Shown piece by piece: positions 26,214 through 34,718 of a stretch of 49,122 nt of DNA. Source of the DNA: an uncultured Lachnospiraceae bacterium (GTDB taxonomy: Bacteria > Bacillota > Clostridia > Lachnospirales > Lachnospiraceae); assembly GCA_910578795.1 (NCBI GenBank), contig CAJTSD010000027.1, forward strand, positions 1 through 49,122, in the 5' to 3' direction. The position numbers and the translations under genes were made by a program. Position 1 is the first letter of the stretch. Every line of letters begins with the position of its first letter. The notes under the pieces were generated by a model that saw only the letters and a list, made by a program, of their open reading frames with translations, was not told where the DNA came from and ran no database searches.

Positions 26214-27110
26214 TCATACACTAAGATGTTTCCTGACTGTCGTAAAGCTTCCCAAAAATCCGATGCCCACACCGATTGCAATACATACCGGTACAAGTGT
26301 AGAAAACACTGTTGTCACGGGCAAAAATTCAAAGATCTGAGACAAAAACGGAAATCTTCCCGCTACGTACATCACCGCTTCATTGTAAATAAAATACACT
26401 GCCACAAGCGGAATCAGAGAGCCGATAAAGCCAATAATAAGCCCTTCAATCACAAACGGCGCTCTCGTGAAAAAATCCGTTGCACCGATGTATTTCATAA
26501 TCTGTATCTCTTCCTTTCTCACGGAAATACCAATTGTGACGGTATTGCTGATTAGGAAAATCGAAACAAGAAACAGGATTAAGATAATTCCCACCGATAC
26601 ATAACTTACAATTGCATTCACGCCGGTTAATGCCTGCGCGGTGAGGGCAGACTGATTCACTTTCCTGACTCCCTCAATTGACTCAAGGTACGACACCAGT
26701 GCGGACTGCTGCGATACGTCCTTTAAGTAAATATCAAAATGTGCGCATTCTTCAAGCGGATTTTCCGTAAAGATACTCACATCGCCAAAATTCATTTCCT
26801 CGGCAAACTGCTCCCATGTTTCCTCAGCGCCCACATAAATACATTCCTTAACTTCCGTGCGCCTTGAAATCATACCTGTAATTTCCTGCACACGCTCATC
26901 ACTCAAACCGCCCTCCAAAAGAGCGCTCACCGGAAAACGCTCCTCAGCATTTTTTACAATATGCTGAAAATTAGTCAGGATTGAAAAAAACAGTCCAAAC
27001 AAAAGCAGACATGCAGAAATCGTCGCAATGGACGCGAGCGTAAACCATTTATTTTTAAAAATATTTCGTATTCCCTGCTTGATACAGTAAAACAGTGTAT
27101 TAATCCTCAT
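26214..27110 (-). CDS. ftsX: Cell-division ABC-type permease FtsX
   Basis: FtsX transmits ATP hydrolysis by FtsE to murein hydrolases outside the cell. I place the start at ATG 27110 (MRINTLFYCIKQGIRNIFKN), giving 298 residues and an 11-nt overlap with ftsE. The first membrane helix is near residues 22-45. A large extracytoplasmic domain follows (about 50-165), with KYIGATDFFTRAPFVIEGL in the cytoplasmic loop before the last membrane helices. The topology is the usual four helices. Downstream is the M23 activator, its expected partner. Confidence 0.92.
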   Translation of the reverse strand: MRINTLFYCIKQGIRNIFKNKWFTLASIATISACLLLFGLFFSILTNFQHIVKNAEERFPVSALLEGGLSDERVQEITGMISRRTEVKECIYVGAEETWEQFAEEMNFGDVSIFTENPLEECAHFDIYLKDVSQQSALVSYLESIEGVRKVNQSALTAQALTGVNAIVSYVSVGIILILFLVSIFLISNTVTIGISVRKEEIQIMKYIGATDFFTRAPFVIEGLIIGFIGSLIPLVAVYFIYNEAVMYVAGRFPFLSQIFEFLPVTTVFSTLVPVCIAIGVGIGFLGSFTTVRKHLSV

Positions 27111-27834
27111 CGATATAGCCACCCTTTTCCTCATCACTTACAATGATGCCTTTCTTCATAGTGATAACCCGCTTCTGCATCTCATTAACGATCTCGCGGT
27201 TATGCGTGACTACTAGAACTGTTGTTCCGTTATTATTGATCTTTTCAAGCAGATTCATAATTTCCCATGAATTTTTGGGATCCAAATTTCCTGTCGGCTC
27301 GTCAGCAAGCAAAATTTTCGGCTTATTGACAAGCGCCCTTGCAAGCGCCACACGCTGCTGCTCCCCTCCGGAAAGCTGCTTCGGTTTCGCTTTATACTTT
27401 CCCGCAAGTCCGACGGTTGAAAGAATCGAAGGTACGTTCTTGCGAATCTCACGGTTTGGCATCTGTATAATACGCTGCGCAAATGCAACATTTTCATACA
27501 CGTTTCTGTCCTTTAACAAACGGAAATCCTGAAATACCACACCAAGGCTTCTTCTGAATTTCGGGATACTTCTGCGTTTGAGCCGCACCACATCAGTTCC
27601 GTTGACAATCACCTTTCCTGAGGTAGGCAAAAGCTCCCGAAGCAAAAGTTTGATTAAAGTGGATTTTCCCGAACCGCTGTCTCCCACAATAAATACAAAT
27701 TCTCCTTTATTTATATGCAGATTGACATCATTTAATGCCGGCACCCCCACCGTATATGCTTTGCTCACATGCTCCAGCAAAATAACCGTATCATTATCCC
27801 CCGAAGCCATACGGCTTCTCATTGTACTTCTCAT
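27100..27834 (-). CDS. ftsE: Cell-division ABC transporter ATPase FtsE
   Basis: FtsE is the ATPase partner of FtsX. Walker A GDSGSGKSTLIK, signature LSGGEQQRVALARA and Walker B ILLADEPTGNLD are all present, as is the switch His in VVTHNRE. From ATG 27834 the protein has 244 residues. It carries about 16 extra N-terminal residues before the usual start of the fold (VILLEHVSKAY); an internal ATG at 27810 (MASGDN) would give a more standard length. A TTG at 27864 is also open in frame. First gene of the division operon. Confidence 0.93.
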   Translation of the reverse strand: MRSTMRSRMASGDNDTVILLEHVSKAYTVGVPALNDVNLHINKGEFVFIVGDSGSGKSTLIKLLLRELLPTSGKVIVNGTDVVRLKRRSIPKFRRSLGVVFQDFRLLKDRNVYENVAFAQRIIQMPNREIRKNVPSILSTVGLAGKYKAKPKQLSGGEQQRVALARALVNKPKILLADEPTGNLDPKNSWEIMNLLEKINNNGTTVLVVTHNREIVNEMQKRVITMKKGIIVSDEEKGGYIDED

Positions 27835-27946
27835 GTCTTTCTCTATACTCCTTTCAATATCCAACCCTTATATCTCTTTTACCGATACTCCGCCGTGTAA
27901 GCTCGATTTCATCTCGCTTGGGCTAATCGCCCTATATTGTCATACA

Positions 27947-27982
27947 AAAGCCCTCTCTCAAGCACGCTTGCGAGAGTGCTTT
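27947..27982 (-). terminator. Intrinsic terminator of the CdaR-type regulator gene
   Basis: On the minus strand, AAAGCACTCTC pairs across a loop with GAGAGGGCTTT, with one mismatch. It is followed by TTTTGT, 28 nt past the stop of the regulator. The inner CAAGC/GCTTG adds a second short stem. Confidence 0.65.
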
Positions 27983-28009
27983 CGCATAACAATGCACGGC
28001 TCACTAGTA

Positions 28010-29098
28010 TCAATACTCAAAACTCTCCATATACTTCATATATCGCACAACCATCAGCGCAATCTTAAACGTAATGGCATCCTCAAACACCCTCAAATCA
28101 AGCCCTGTACCCTTCTGAAGCTTGTCAAGTCGATATACCAGCGTATTCCTGTGAATAAACAGCTGCCTTGAGGTTTCCGATACATTGAGCGAATTTTCAA
28201 AAAACTTATTGATTGTCGTAAGCGTTTCCTCATCAAAATCATCAGGGCTCTTTCCTCCAAAGATTTCCTTGATAAACATTTTGCAAAGCGGTATCGGAAG
28301 CTGATAGATAAGCCTTCCTATGCCAAGCTCGCTATAAGCGATAATATCACGCTCCGCAAAAAAGATTTTCCCAACGTCAAGCGCCATCTTCGCTTCTTTA
28401 TAGGAGCGGCTCACTTCCTTGATTTCCTTTACATTTGTACCGTAAGAAATGTGCACATCCTTAATGCCCTCCTTCACAAGGCATTCCTCAATAGCTCTTG
28501 CGTACTTATCAATATCACGGTTTGTTTCATTATCCGCTACTTCTTTTACTACAATGACATTATTTTCATCAACAGCCGTAACAAAATCCTTGCCGTTTTG
28601 TCCAAAGCCTTCCCGCACCCGTTCGAGGATATTTGCATCTTTTCCGTTTGGTGACTCTACAATTAATACGGCGCGCTTCACATCTGTTTGGATATGAAGC
28701 TTCTTCGACCGACTGTAAATATCTACCAGCAGCAGGTTATCAAGGAGCAGATTTTTGATAAAATTGTCCTTGTCAAAGCGCTCCTTGTATGCCACCATCA
28801 GGTTCTGCAGCTGAAATGCCGCCATCTTCCCTACCATGTATGCGTTCTCTCCCGCATCACTTGCAATCAGAATATATTCCAACTGCTGATCATCATAAAT
28901 CTTAAAAAACTGGCAGCCCTGCAGCTCCTGGCTGTCTGCCGCCGATTTCACAAACTCAAGTACGGAATGTTCAAAAGTATTTCCTATGGTCTTTGTCGAA
29001 GCCACAAGCTTTCCGTCGATATCTGCCACAAAAAGCTCTACCCTGGCTATCGCCTTAATCCCTTCAATGGTATTCTGCATTATCTGATTTGATATCAT
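28010..29098 (-). CDS. CdaR/PucR-type transcriptional regulator
   Basis: The 362-residue cytoplasmic protein has an N-terminal sugar-diacid-recognition-like domain (about residues 1-130; IEGIKAIARVELFVADIDGK). A GGDEF-like middle part comes next (about 135-270). The C-terminal PucR helix-turn-helix is LNVSETSRQLFIHRNTLVYR at about 310-330. Regulators of this group sense small metabolites and are often found next to the genes they control; the neighbours here (ftsE and yjfB-type gene) give no obvious substrate. A good promoter (TTGACC-N17-TATAAG) precedes it. Confidence 0.85.
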   Translation of the reverse strand: MISNQIMQNTIEGIKAIARVELFVADIDGKLVASTKTIGNTFEHSVLEFVKSAADSQELQGCQFFKIYDDQQLEYILIASDAGENAYMVGKMAAFQLQNLMVAYKERFDKDNFIKNLLLDNLLLVDIYSRSKKLHIQTDVKRAVLIVESPNGKDANILERVREGFGQNGKDFVTAVDENNVIVVKEVADNETNRDIDKYARAIEECLVKEGIKDVHISYGTNVKEIKEVSRSYKEAKMALDVGKIFFAERDIIAYSELGIGRLIYQLPIPLCKMFIKEIFGGKSPDDFDEETLTTINKFFENSLNVSETSRQLFIHRNTLVYRLDKLQKGTGLDLRVFEDAITFKIALMVVRYMKYMESFEY

Positions 29099-29135
29099 GT
29101 GTCACACTCCTTATTTTTATAAAAGTGCATGAATG

Positions 29136-29164
29136 CTTATACAATATTAACAAAATCTGGTCAA
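29136..29164 (-). promoter_or_regulatory. Predicted sigma-A promoter of the CdaR-type gene
   Basis: TTGACC (29159-29164), 17 nt and TATAAG (29136-29141) lie on the minus strand, 38 nt before the start at 29098. AAGGAG lies just before the start codon. Confidence 0.7.
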
Positions 29165-29331
29165 ATTGTTTCCGCCGTTTCTCTGCAATCTGTTTTTATT
29201 TTAATATATTTATACAAATAAATCTATAGGAAATAGTAATTTTTTTATGCATTTTACAATATTTTTCCGCAAGAAGGCTGATTTTATAAATTTATGCAAG
29301 ATACACAAAACGAATTTATCCCTTTTTTGCC

Positions 29332-29358
29332 TAATCTTTTCGTATTCCAAACCGAAAT
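29332..29358 (+). promoter_or_regulatory. Predicted sigma-28 (SigD) type promoter before the YjfB-family gene
   Basis: TAAT (29332-29335), exactly 15 nt, then ACCGAAAT (29351-29358) resembles the flagellar consensus TAAA-N15-GCCGATAA, with 3 of 4 and 5 of 8 matches. It lies 39 nt before the start, in agreement with the motility annotation of the family. Confidence 0.5.
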
Positions 29359-29397
29359 AATATATAGGGATATTTCCCAAAAAAGGAGGATGCTGTT

Positions 29398-29589
29398 ATG
29401 GATATAGCAGGACTTTCTATGAATATCGCACAGACAAATCTATTAAGCGATGTCAGCACTGCAATGCTCTCAAAGTCACTTGATATGGCACAGACAATGG
29501 GTGCCTCTTTTAATGAGCTTTTGGACTCTGCCGCTATGGAGCGCTCTGTTTATCCTGAGCTTGGTGCAAACATTGACATCAGCATCTAG
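29398..29589 (+). CDS. YjfB-family putative motility protein
   Basis: The 63-residue protein begins MDIAGLSMNIAQTNLLSDVS and ends YPELGANIDISI, both ends matching the YjfB family (small proteins linked to motility regulons in Firmicutes). It is helical in the middle, with no membrane helix. AGGAGG precedes the ATG and a sigma-28-like promoter lies upstream. A strong terminator follows immediately, so it is monocistronic. The molecular role is unknown for the whole family. Confidence 0.88.
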   Translation: MDIAGLSMNIAQTNLLSDVSTAMLSKSLDMAQTMGASFNELLDSAAMERSVYPELGANIDISI

Positions 29590-29612
29590 TGATTGGTCTG
29601 TCAGCGCACAAC

Positions 29613-29654
29613 AAAACAGCCCTCGTTTTCAAATCTGAACACGGGGGCTGTTTT
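29613..29654. terminator. Bidirectional intrinsic terminator
   Basis: A 14-bp stem (29613-29626 with 29641-29654, one T-G wobble) has A4 at its start and T4 at its end. It lies between the convergent YjfB-family gene and the CvfB-like gene and serves both. Confidence 0.85.
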
Positions 29655-29667
29655 GCATTTTTGGTTT

Positions 29668-30510
29668 TTACCGTTTCATCACAATGCAGTCCGTTTTAAT
29701 GACGATTTCACCACTTTTCAGAAGCTTTCCTACGGCACGCTTAAATTCGTTCTTGCTCATGCCAGTCTCCTTCTTAATCAGCTCCGGCGACGCCTTGTCC
29801 GTAAACGGCAGCGCGCCGTCATGGCGTTCCATGATTTCAATAATCTTATGCGCATCCTTTTCCATCTGAAGGTATGCTTTCTCACGCACACTCAAATCAA
29901 GCTTTCCGTCTGCCTTAACCTCTGCAACCCTTGCTTTGATTGCAGCGCCTACCCTGATGTCGCCAAAAAGCTCCCTGTTTGGTATCAGCGCGGAAAAACA
30001 GTCATCCACCGCAACATACGCGCCAACCTGCTCGTTAATCTGATAAACCGTGCCTGTGACCATGTCATCTTTTTTATAACTGCTGTCCGTCCTCAGGCAT
30101 TTGTAAACATTCATTGTTGCTGCAAGGCGGCTGCTCTTATCCACATAAATCGTGACAAGAATTTCATCGCCCTCATTGAATTTGCCTGTCTGCTCCTTGT
30201 ACGGAAGCAGAATGTCCTTCTCAAGTCCCCAGTCAAGAAACGCTCCGATTTCCGTAATCTGCGAAACCCGAAGCCTTCCCACCTCGCCGATCGTAATTTT
30301 CGGCGTATTCGTCGTTGCAATGATTCGGTCCTTTGAATCCTTGTACAAAAAAACCTCCATCTGGTCCCCAATCTTGCAATCCGGCGGAACCTGCTTTTTG
30401 GGAAGCAAAACCCTGTCGTCCATGCCGGCGTCGGGCTGCTCAGCAAGGTAGACACCAAAATTTACTTCTTTTACTACACTTAATGTCTGCTTTTTTCCCA
30501 ATTGAAACAT
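29668..30510 (-). CDS. CvfB/YitL-family S1 RNA-binding protein
   Basis: The 280-residue cytoplasmic protein has three S1-like beta-barrel domains in order (about residues 1-65, 70-135, 145-215), with GRLRVSQITEIGAFLDWGL as the clearest. A winged-helix domain follows at the C-terminus (about 220-280; IKKETGMSKNEFKRAVGKLL). This is the architecture of CvfB of staphylococci and YitL of Bacillus, which bind RNA and influence gene expression. Length matches the family. It stands alone between two terminated or divergent units. Confidence 0.9.
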   Translation of the reverse strand: MFQLGKKQTLSVVKEVNFGVYLAEQPDAGMDDRVLLPKKQVPPDCKIGDQMEVFLYKDSKDRIIATTNTPKITIGEVGRLRVSQITEIGAFLDWGLEKDILLPYKEQTGKFNEGDEILVTIYVDKSSRLAATMNVYKCLRTDSSYKKDDMVTGTVYQINEQVGAYVAVDDCFSALIPNRELFGDIRVGAAIKARVAEVKADGKLDLSVREKAYLQMEKDAHKIIEIMERHDGALPFTDKASPELIKKETGMSKNEFKRAVGKLLKSGEIVIKTDCIVMKR

Positions 30511-30643
30511 ACTATCAATCCTCCATTCTTCCCAAAGGCTGTAAATTTCTCTGTTTCATTTCGCGAGCAGCGGACTATTACGACATATCCGCATGTTTCA
30601 TTGCTAAGTTTATTGTAACATGCCGTCATTCACGACGCAATCC

Positions 30644-31108
30644 TTAATAAAACGCAATTTTATTTTCTATGAGTCTATCGTCCTCATAAACACATTTAAT
30701 CGTAAAAAAACGTTTCTCACCGTTCAGTAATGGCTCTAAAAACAAATGATCCCCCTCCCACGTCGGAAGCGCGGGCACCTGTTCTTTCTCCACCCACTCC
30801 AAATCCCCCTCACTGCATCCTTCTGTCAGCTCCCCCTCAAAACCGTCCGCAGTAAAAAGACACATCATTTCCGGTTCACATTGGTTGCTCACAAACGTAA
30901 TCAACCCTCTGAACCGATAAGAAGTCAGCATAAGTCCCGTTTCCTCACGTACTTCGCGCAAAAGGCACTCCTCGGGACTTTCCCCGTACTCCCCGTGACC
31001 TCCCACACCAATCCATTTGTCATGGTTAATGTCATTCTTCTTTTTTACGCGGTGCAGCATCAGGTATTTTCCGTCTTTTTCAATATAGCATAGCGTCGTC
31101 ATTCTCAT
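30644..31108 (-). CDS. Nudix hydrolase, MutT/8-oxo-dGTPase-like
   Basis: The 154-residue protein carries a perfect Nudix box, GX5EX7REVREETGL, from G37 to L59. It starts MRMTTLCYIEKDGKYLMLHR, as in the 8-oxo-dGTP diphosphatase-like group, and probably hydrolyses oxidised or non-canonical nucleotides. It is divergent from dpaA with 105 nt between them. Substrate specificity cannot be told from the sequence. Confidence 0.9.
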   Translation of the reverse strand: MRMTTLCYIEKDGKYLMLHRVKKKNDINHDKWIGVGGHGEYGESPEECLLREVREETGLMLTSYRFRGLITFVSNQCEPEMMCLFTADGFEGELTEGCSEGDLEWVEKEQVPALPTWEGDHLFLEPLLNGEKRFFTIKCVYEDDRLIENKIAFY

Positions 31109-31145
31109 TGGTACTGTAAACCTCCCAAAATTCCCTTTATTATGA

Positions 31146-31172
31146 ACCTTTTTTTCATTTTATCATATTTTA
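31146..31172 (+). promoter_or_regulatory. Predicted sigma-K (late mother-cell) promoter of dpaAB
   Basis: AC (31146-31147), 16 nt, then CATATTTTA (31164-31172) fits the sigma-K consensus AC-N16-CATANNNTA exactly. The start of dpaA is 41 nt downstream. In Bacillus subtilis the homologous spoVF operon is transcribed by sigma-K. Confidence 0.6.
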
Positions 31173-31213
31173 CTATATAGTTTCAACAGCAACAACCAAG
31201 GAGGCGGATTACA

Positions 31214-32092
31214 ATGCCCAAATATGATATCACAATCATTGGCGGAGACAGCCGTACCGCTTATATGGCTCCTTACTTTGCCAAAAAAGGCTTGCATGTT
31301 ATATGCTGCAATACGGTAACCATTCCATACAACCGCCACTTAAAATCCAAAATCCATGATACCGACAGTCTGCGCGAAAGCATTGACGCTTCCTCCATGA
31401 TTGTGTGCGGGATTCCGTTCTCGAAAGGAGAACATATATACTGTGCAAAGGAAGCAACCGACTTTGAAATTACCGTCACGGAATTTCAGCGTTGTATCCA
31501 CCGGAACCAAACCATTTTTGCCGGCGTCATACCGGAGAGCTTCCGCGCCATATGTGAGGAACGTGAGATTTATTGCCACGACTTTATGCATGACGAACCT
31601 CTTAGTATCCTAAATGCCGTATCCACGGCAGAGGGAGCCATTCTCGAAGCTCTTCTCCATAAAAGCACTGTGCTCCACAAAAGCAGCTGCCTTGTTCTAG
31701 GATTCGGACGTTGCGGAAAAATCATAGCGGACCGCTTAAAAGGTATGTGCGCCTGTGTTACAGTCTGCACAGAAAGCGAAACGGAGCTTGCACTCGCGTC
31801 ATCGCTCGGATTTCATGCACTGCCACTGTCTAAACTGCCACAGACAATAGGGCGTTATGAATATCTCTTTAACACCATACCTGCATGCGTCCTGAACCGC
31901 AACTGCCTTGAGCATGCATCCAAAGAGTGCCTAATTATCGATATCGCCTCAAACCGCACAGGCGCAGATTATGAAGCAGCGAAACAGCTCGGCATCAATC
32001 TATGCTACTGCCCCGGACTTCCTGGGAAATACGCCGGAAAAAGCTGCGCAAGACAGCTTTCGGAATTCGTCATCAGACACATCAGCAAATAA
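31214..32092 (+). CDS. dpaA: Dipicolinate synthase subunit A
   Basis: DpaA (SpoVFA) and DpaB make dipicolinic acid from dihydrodipicolinate in the mother cell during sporulation. The 292-residue protein has an N-terminal glycine-rich loop IIGGDSRTAYMAPYFAKKG and a second Rossmann motif LVLGFGRCGKIIADRLKG (about residues 158-175). The C-terminus contains YCPGLPGKYAGKSCARQL, typical of this subunit. The start is preceded by AAGGAGGCGG. dpaB follows after 15 nt. The putative sigma-K promoter upstream fits its role. Strong evidence that the host forms endospores. Confidence 0.94.
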   Translation: MPKYDITIIGGDSRTAYMAPYFAKKGLHVICCNTVTIPYNRHLKSKIHDTDSLRESIDASSMIVCGIPFSKGEHIYCAKEATDFEITVTEFQRCIHRNQTIFAGVIPESFRAICEEREIYCHDFMHDEPLSILNAVSTAEGAILEALLHKSTVLHKSSCLVLGFGRCGKIIADRLKGMCACVTVCTESETELALASSLGFHALPLSKLPQTIGRYEYLFNTIPACVLNRNCLEHASKECLIIDIASNRTGADYEAAKQLGINLCYCPGLPGKYAGKSCARQLSEFVIRHISK

Positions 32093-32107
32093 TTTGGAGG
32101 AATGAGT

Positions 32108-32704
32108 ATGAATCTAAAAGGAAAAAAAGTCGGCATCGCACTGACCGGCTCATTCTGTACTTATGAAAAAATGTTTACGGAACTGGAAAAACTCACCGCG
32201 GTAGGTGCGGACGTATACCCGATTCTCTCAAACGCCTCACAAAACATACAAAGCCGTTTTGGAAAACCTGACACATATGTCATAAAAATAAAGGAAATTA
32301 CAGGGCGTGATCCGATTACTTCAATTGAAGGTGCAGAACCAATCGGTCCAAAGGGCTATCTTGATGTGCTCGCCATTTTACCCTGTACCGGAAACACCGC
32401 CGCAAAACTCGCAAACGGCATTACCGACACGCCCGTGCTTATGGCTGCAAAAGCACATATGCGAAACAACAAACCACTTGTTATCTCCATTTCAACCAAC
32501 GACGGACTTGGTATGAATTTAAAAAACATCGGCGTATTGTGCAACAGCAAGAATATTTATTTTGTTCCGTTCGGTCAGGACAATTATGAGAAAAAACCAA
32601 ATTCTCTTGTAGCGCACACACAGCTTCTGATCCCTACCCTCGAAATGGCTTTGGAGCATAAACAGTATCAGCCGATCTTAATGGACTATCAGTCTTTAAA
32701 ATAA
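32108..32704 (+). CDS. dpaB: Dipicolinate synthase subunit B
   Basis: The flavoprotein subunit (SpoVFB) of dipicolinate synthase has 198 residues. GGAGG at 32096-32100 is 7 nt before ATG 32108 and only 1 nt before an in-frame ATG at 32102, so 32108 is the better start. VGIALTGSFCTYEKMF is the flavin-type N-terminal motif, and PCTGNTAAKLANGITDTPV the second. The gene follows dpaA directly and is complete. Confidence 0.94.
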   Translation: MNLKGKKVGIALTGSFCTYEKMFTELEKLTAVGADVYPILSNASQNIQSRFGKPDTYVIKIKEITGRDPITSIEGAEPIGPKGYLDVLAILPCTGNTAAKLANGITDTPVLMAAKAHMRNNKPLVISISTNDGLGMNLKNIGVLCNSKNIYFVPFGQDNYEKKPNSLVAHTQLLIPTLEMALEHKQYQPILMDYQSLK

Positions 32705-32738
32705 CATAAATAATGATAATCGGAAAGGACATTATGTC

Positions 32739-34592
32739 ATGTGTGGTATAGCAGGCTTTTGCAGCTTTAACGTAAACTTTCGTGAGGAATCCTCAAGGTG
32801 GTACGGTGTACTTCAGAAAATGAACAAGTGTCAAAAGCACAGAGGTCCCGACAATGACGGACTGTTTCTTGACAGAAACTGCGGACTTTCCCATACCCGT
32901 CTTTCCATTTTGGATTTAAGCCTGGGCAGTCAGCCTATGACGCGCCAGCTTGGAAACAAACGCGCCACAATTGTTTACAACGGAGAAATCTACAACATGC
33001 CCGCGCTTCGCAAAGAGCTGGAACAAGACGGTATTGTATTTGAAACTACGTGCGATACCGAAGTAATCCTTATGGGCTGGCTCCTTCATGGCACAGACTA
33101 TATAACGAAATTAAACGGCATTTTTGCGTTTTCCATATGGGACGAAACACACAAAAGACTCTATCTGTTTCGTGACAGGCTTGGGGTGAAGCCTCTGTTT
33201 TTCACCCATTTTAGAAACACACTTGTCTTCTCCTCCGAGCTAAAAGGAATCCTCTGCTTTCCTGACTTTAAGGCGCAGGTTGACCGCGACGGCTTATGCG
33301 AGGTGTTCGGTCTTGGCCCTGCGAAGACCTACGGAAAAGGTGTTTTTAAAGATATAGCTGAACTGCTGCCGGGACACTTTTTGGAATACTACGGCTCCGA
33401 TTTCCGCATGCAGCCGTACTGGAAGCTGGAAAGCAGACCCCACACGGACACATGGGAGCAGACTGTTGAAAAAACACGCTGGCTTGTGACGGACTCCATC
33501 AAAATGCAGATGCTCTCGGATGTCCCCATCTGCACCTTTTTGTCCGGCGGCGTAGACAGTAGTCTTGTAACAGCAGTGTGCAGCAGCGAGCTGCAAAAGC
33601 AGGGCAGGCGGCTCGATACCTACTCCTTTGACTTTAAAGACAACGACAAAAATTTCCGTGCAAACAGCTTTCAGCCATCACAGGATAAACCGTGGGTTGA
33701 TATGATGATTGCATATAGCCGCACGAACCATCAATATTTAGAATGTACGAATGCAGAACTTTATGACTATCTGTTTGAAGCTGTCGACGCAAGGGATTTG
33801 CCATGTATGGCGGACGTGGAAGCATCCATGCTATACTTCTGCAAGCGTGTGGCAAAAAACCATAAAGTAACGCTGACCGGTGAATGCGCTGATGAGATTT
33901 TTGGCGGATATCCGTGGTTCCACAGAAAGGAATGCTTTGAGGCAAACTGTTTTCCGTGGTCGATGGATTTCGCACCGCGCACCATGCTTTTAAAAGATAA
34001 CGTACTATCGCTGCTCCCGCTCGAGGAATATGCCCATGCCGCATATCAGAAAACAGTTTCCGAGACACCGTTCCTCCAGGGAGAGAATGATACCGAACGG
34101 CGCAGAAGGGAAATTTCTTATTTGAATCTCAAGTGGTTTATGCAGACGCTCCTTGACCGCATGGACCGTACCAGCATGCATGCAGGACTTGAGGCGCGCG
34201 TTCCCTTTGCGGATCACCGCATTGTGGAATATGTTTGGAATGTGCCGTGGAACATGAAGTGCAAGGACGGCGTTGTAAAAGGACTTCTTCGCGCCGCCGC
34301 CGACGGACTGCTTCCCGGCGAAGTGCTTTACCGGAAAAAGAGTCCCTACCCCAAGACCTATGATCCGGCATATGAGAATCTCCTGCGCACAGCAATTATT
34401 GAAGTGCTTTCTGATACGCGTTCTCCGCTGCGGGAACTAATCAGCATTGATAAAACGCTTGAATTTATCCAGCACCCGTCCGACTATGGCAGACCGTTCT
34501 ACGGGCAGCTCATGGCTGGACCCCAGCTTTTGGCATATCTGCTTCAGGTAAATTATTGGCTGCAAAAATATGAGGTGGAGCTTTTGATTTAA
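32739..34592 (+). CDS. asnB: Glutamine-hydrolysing asparagine synthetase (AsnB/AsnO type)
   Basis: The enzyme makes asparagine from aspartate, glutamine and ATP. The 617-residue protein begins MCGIAGF; removal of Met exposes the glutaminase nucleophile Cys2. The synthetase domain has the PP-loop SGGVDSS in CTFLSGGVDSSLV, and the C-terminal half has GECADEIFGGY and GLEARVPFADH. It is only 34 nt downstream of dpaB and ends in an intrinsic terminator, so it may be part of the sporulation transcript. In Bacillus, AsnO is a sporulation-specific paralogue, and the same role is a reasonable inference here. Confidence 0.94.
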   Translation: MCGIAGFCSFNVNFREESSRWYGVLQKMNKCQKHRGPDNDGLFLDRNCGLSHTRLSILDLSLGSQPMTRQLGNKRATIVYNGEIYNMPALRKELEQDGIVFETTCDTEVILMGWLLHGTDYITKLNGIFAFSIWDETHKRLYLFRDRLGVKPLFFTHFRNTLVFSSELKGILCFPDFKAQVDRDGLCEVFGLGPAKTYGKGVFKDIAELLPGHFLEYYGSDFRMQPYWKLESRPHTDTWEQTVEKTRWLVTDSIKMQMLSDVPICTFLSGGVDSSLVTAVCSSELQKQGRRLDTYSFDFKDNDKNFRANSFQPSQDKPWVDMMIAYSRTNHQYLECTNAELYDYLFEAVDARDLPCMADVEASMLYFCKRVAKNHKVTLTGECADEIFGGYPWFHRKECFEANCFPWSMDFAPRTMLLKDNVLSLLPLEEYAHAAYQKTVSETPFLQGENDTERRRREISYLNLKWFMQTLLDRMDRTSMHAGLEARVPFADHRIVEYVWNVPWNMKCKDGVVKGLLRAAADGLLPGEVLYRKKSPYPKTYDPAYENLLRTAIIEVLSDTRSPLRELISIDKTLEFIQHPSDYGRPFYGQLMAGPQLLAYLLQVNYWLQKYEVELLI

Positions 34593-34606
34593 GGCTCCAC
34601 TTTTTT
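34575..34606 (+). terminator. Intrinsic terminator after asnB
   Basis: GTGGAGC (34575-34581) pairs with GCTCCAC (34594-34600), followed by six T residues. The stop codon of asnB is inside the loop. It marks the end of the dpa-asn unit and the left edge of the phage-like region. Confidence 0.85.
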
Positions 34607-34611
34607 ATGCC

Positions 34612-34696
34612 GCTAGACTTTTTTAAAATGTCCGAAGTGCCTTATTTTACAGTGCTTTGGCGAACATGCCCCCGTTTTTCTTATTGTGAATAACAG
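34612..34696 (+). repeat. 85-nt repeated element, copy A
   Basis: This copy is aligned without gaps to copy B (46398-46482): 63 of 85 positions are identical. Both ends are perfectly conserved, GCTAGACTTTTTTAAA (first 16 nt) and CTTATTGTGAATAACAG (last 17 nt). The 3' block contains the small hairpin TTATT-GTG-AATAA. It lies 22 nt before a phage tail gene, between the asnB terminator and that gene. Candidate phage-specific promoter or structured leader RNA. Confidence 0.75.
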
Positions 34697-34718
34697 ATAG
34701 GAAAGAGGAGGTGATATC

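Noticed and set aside
27915..27935. Small GGGC/GCCC hairpin downstream of the CdaR-type gene
   Set aside because: Only a 4-bp stem with no T-run; a stronger terminator is found at 27947-27982.
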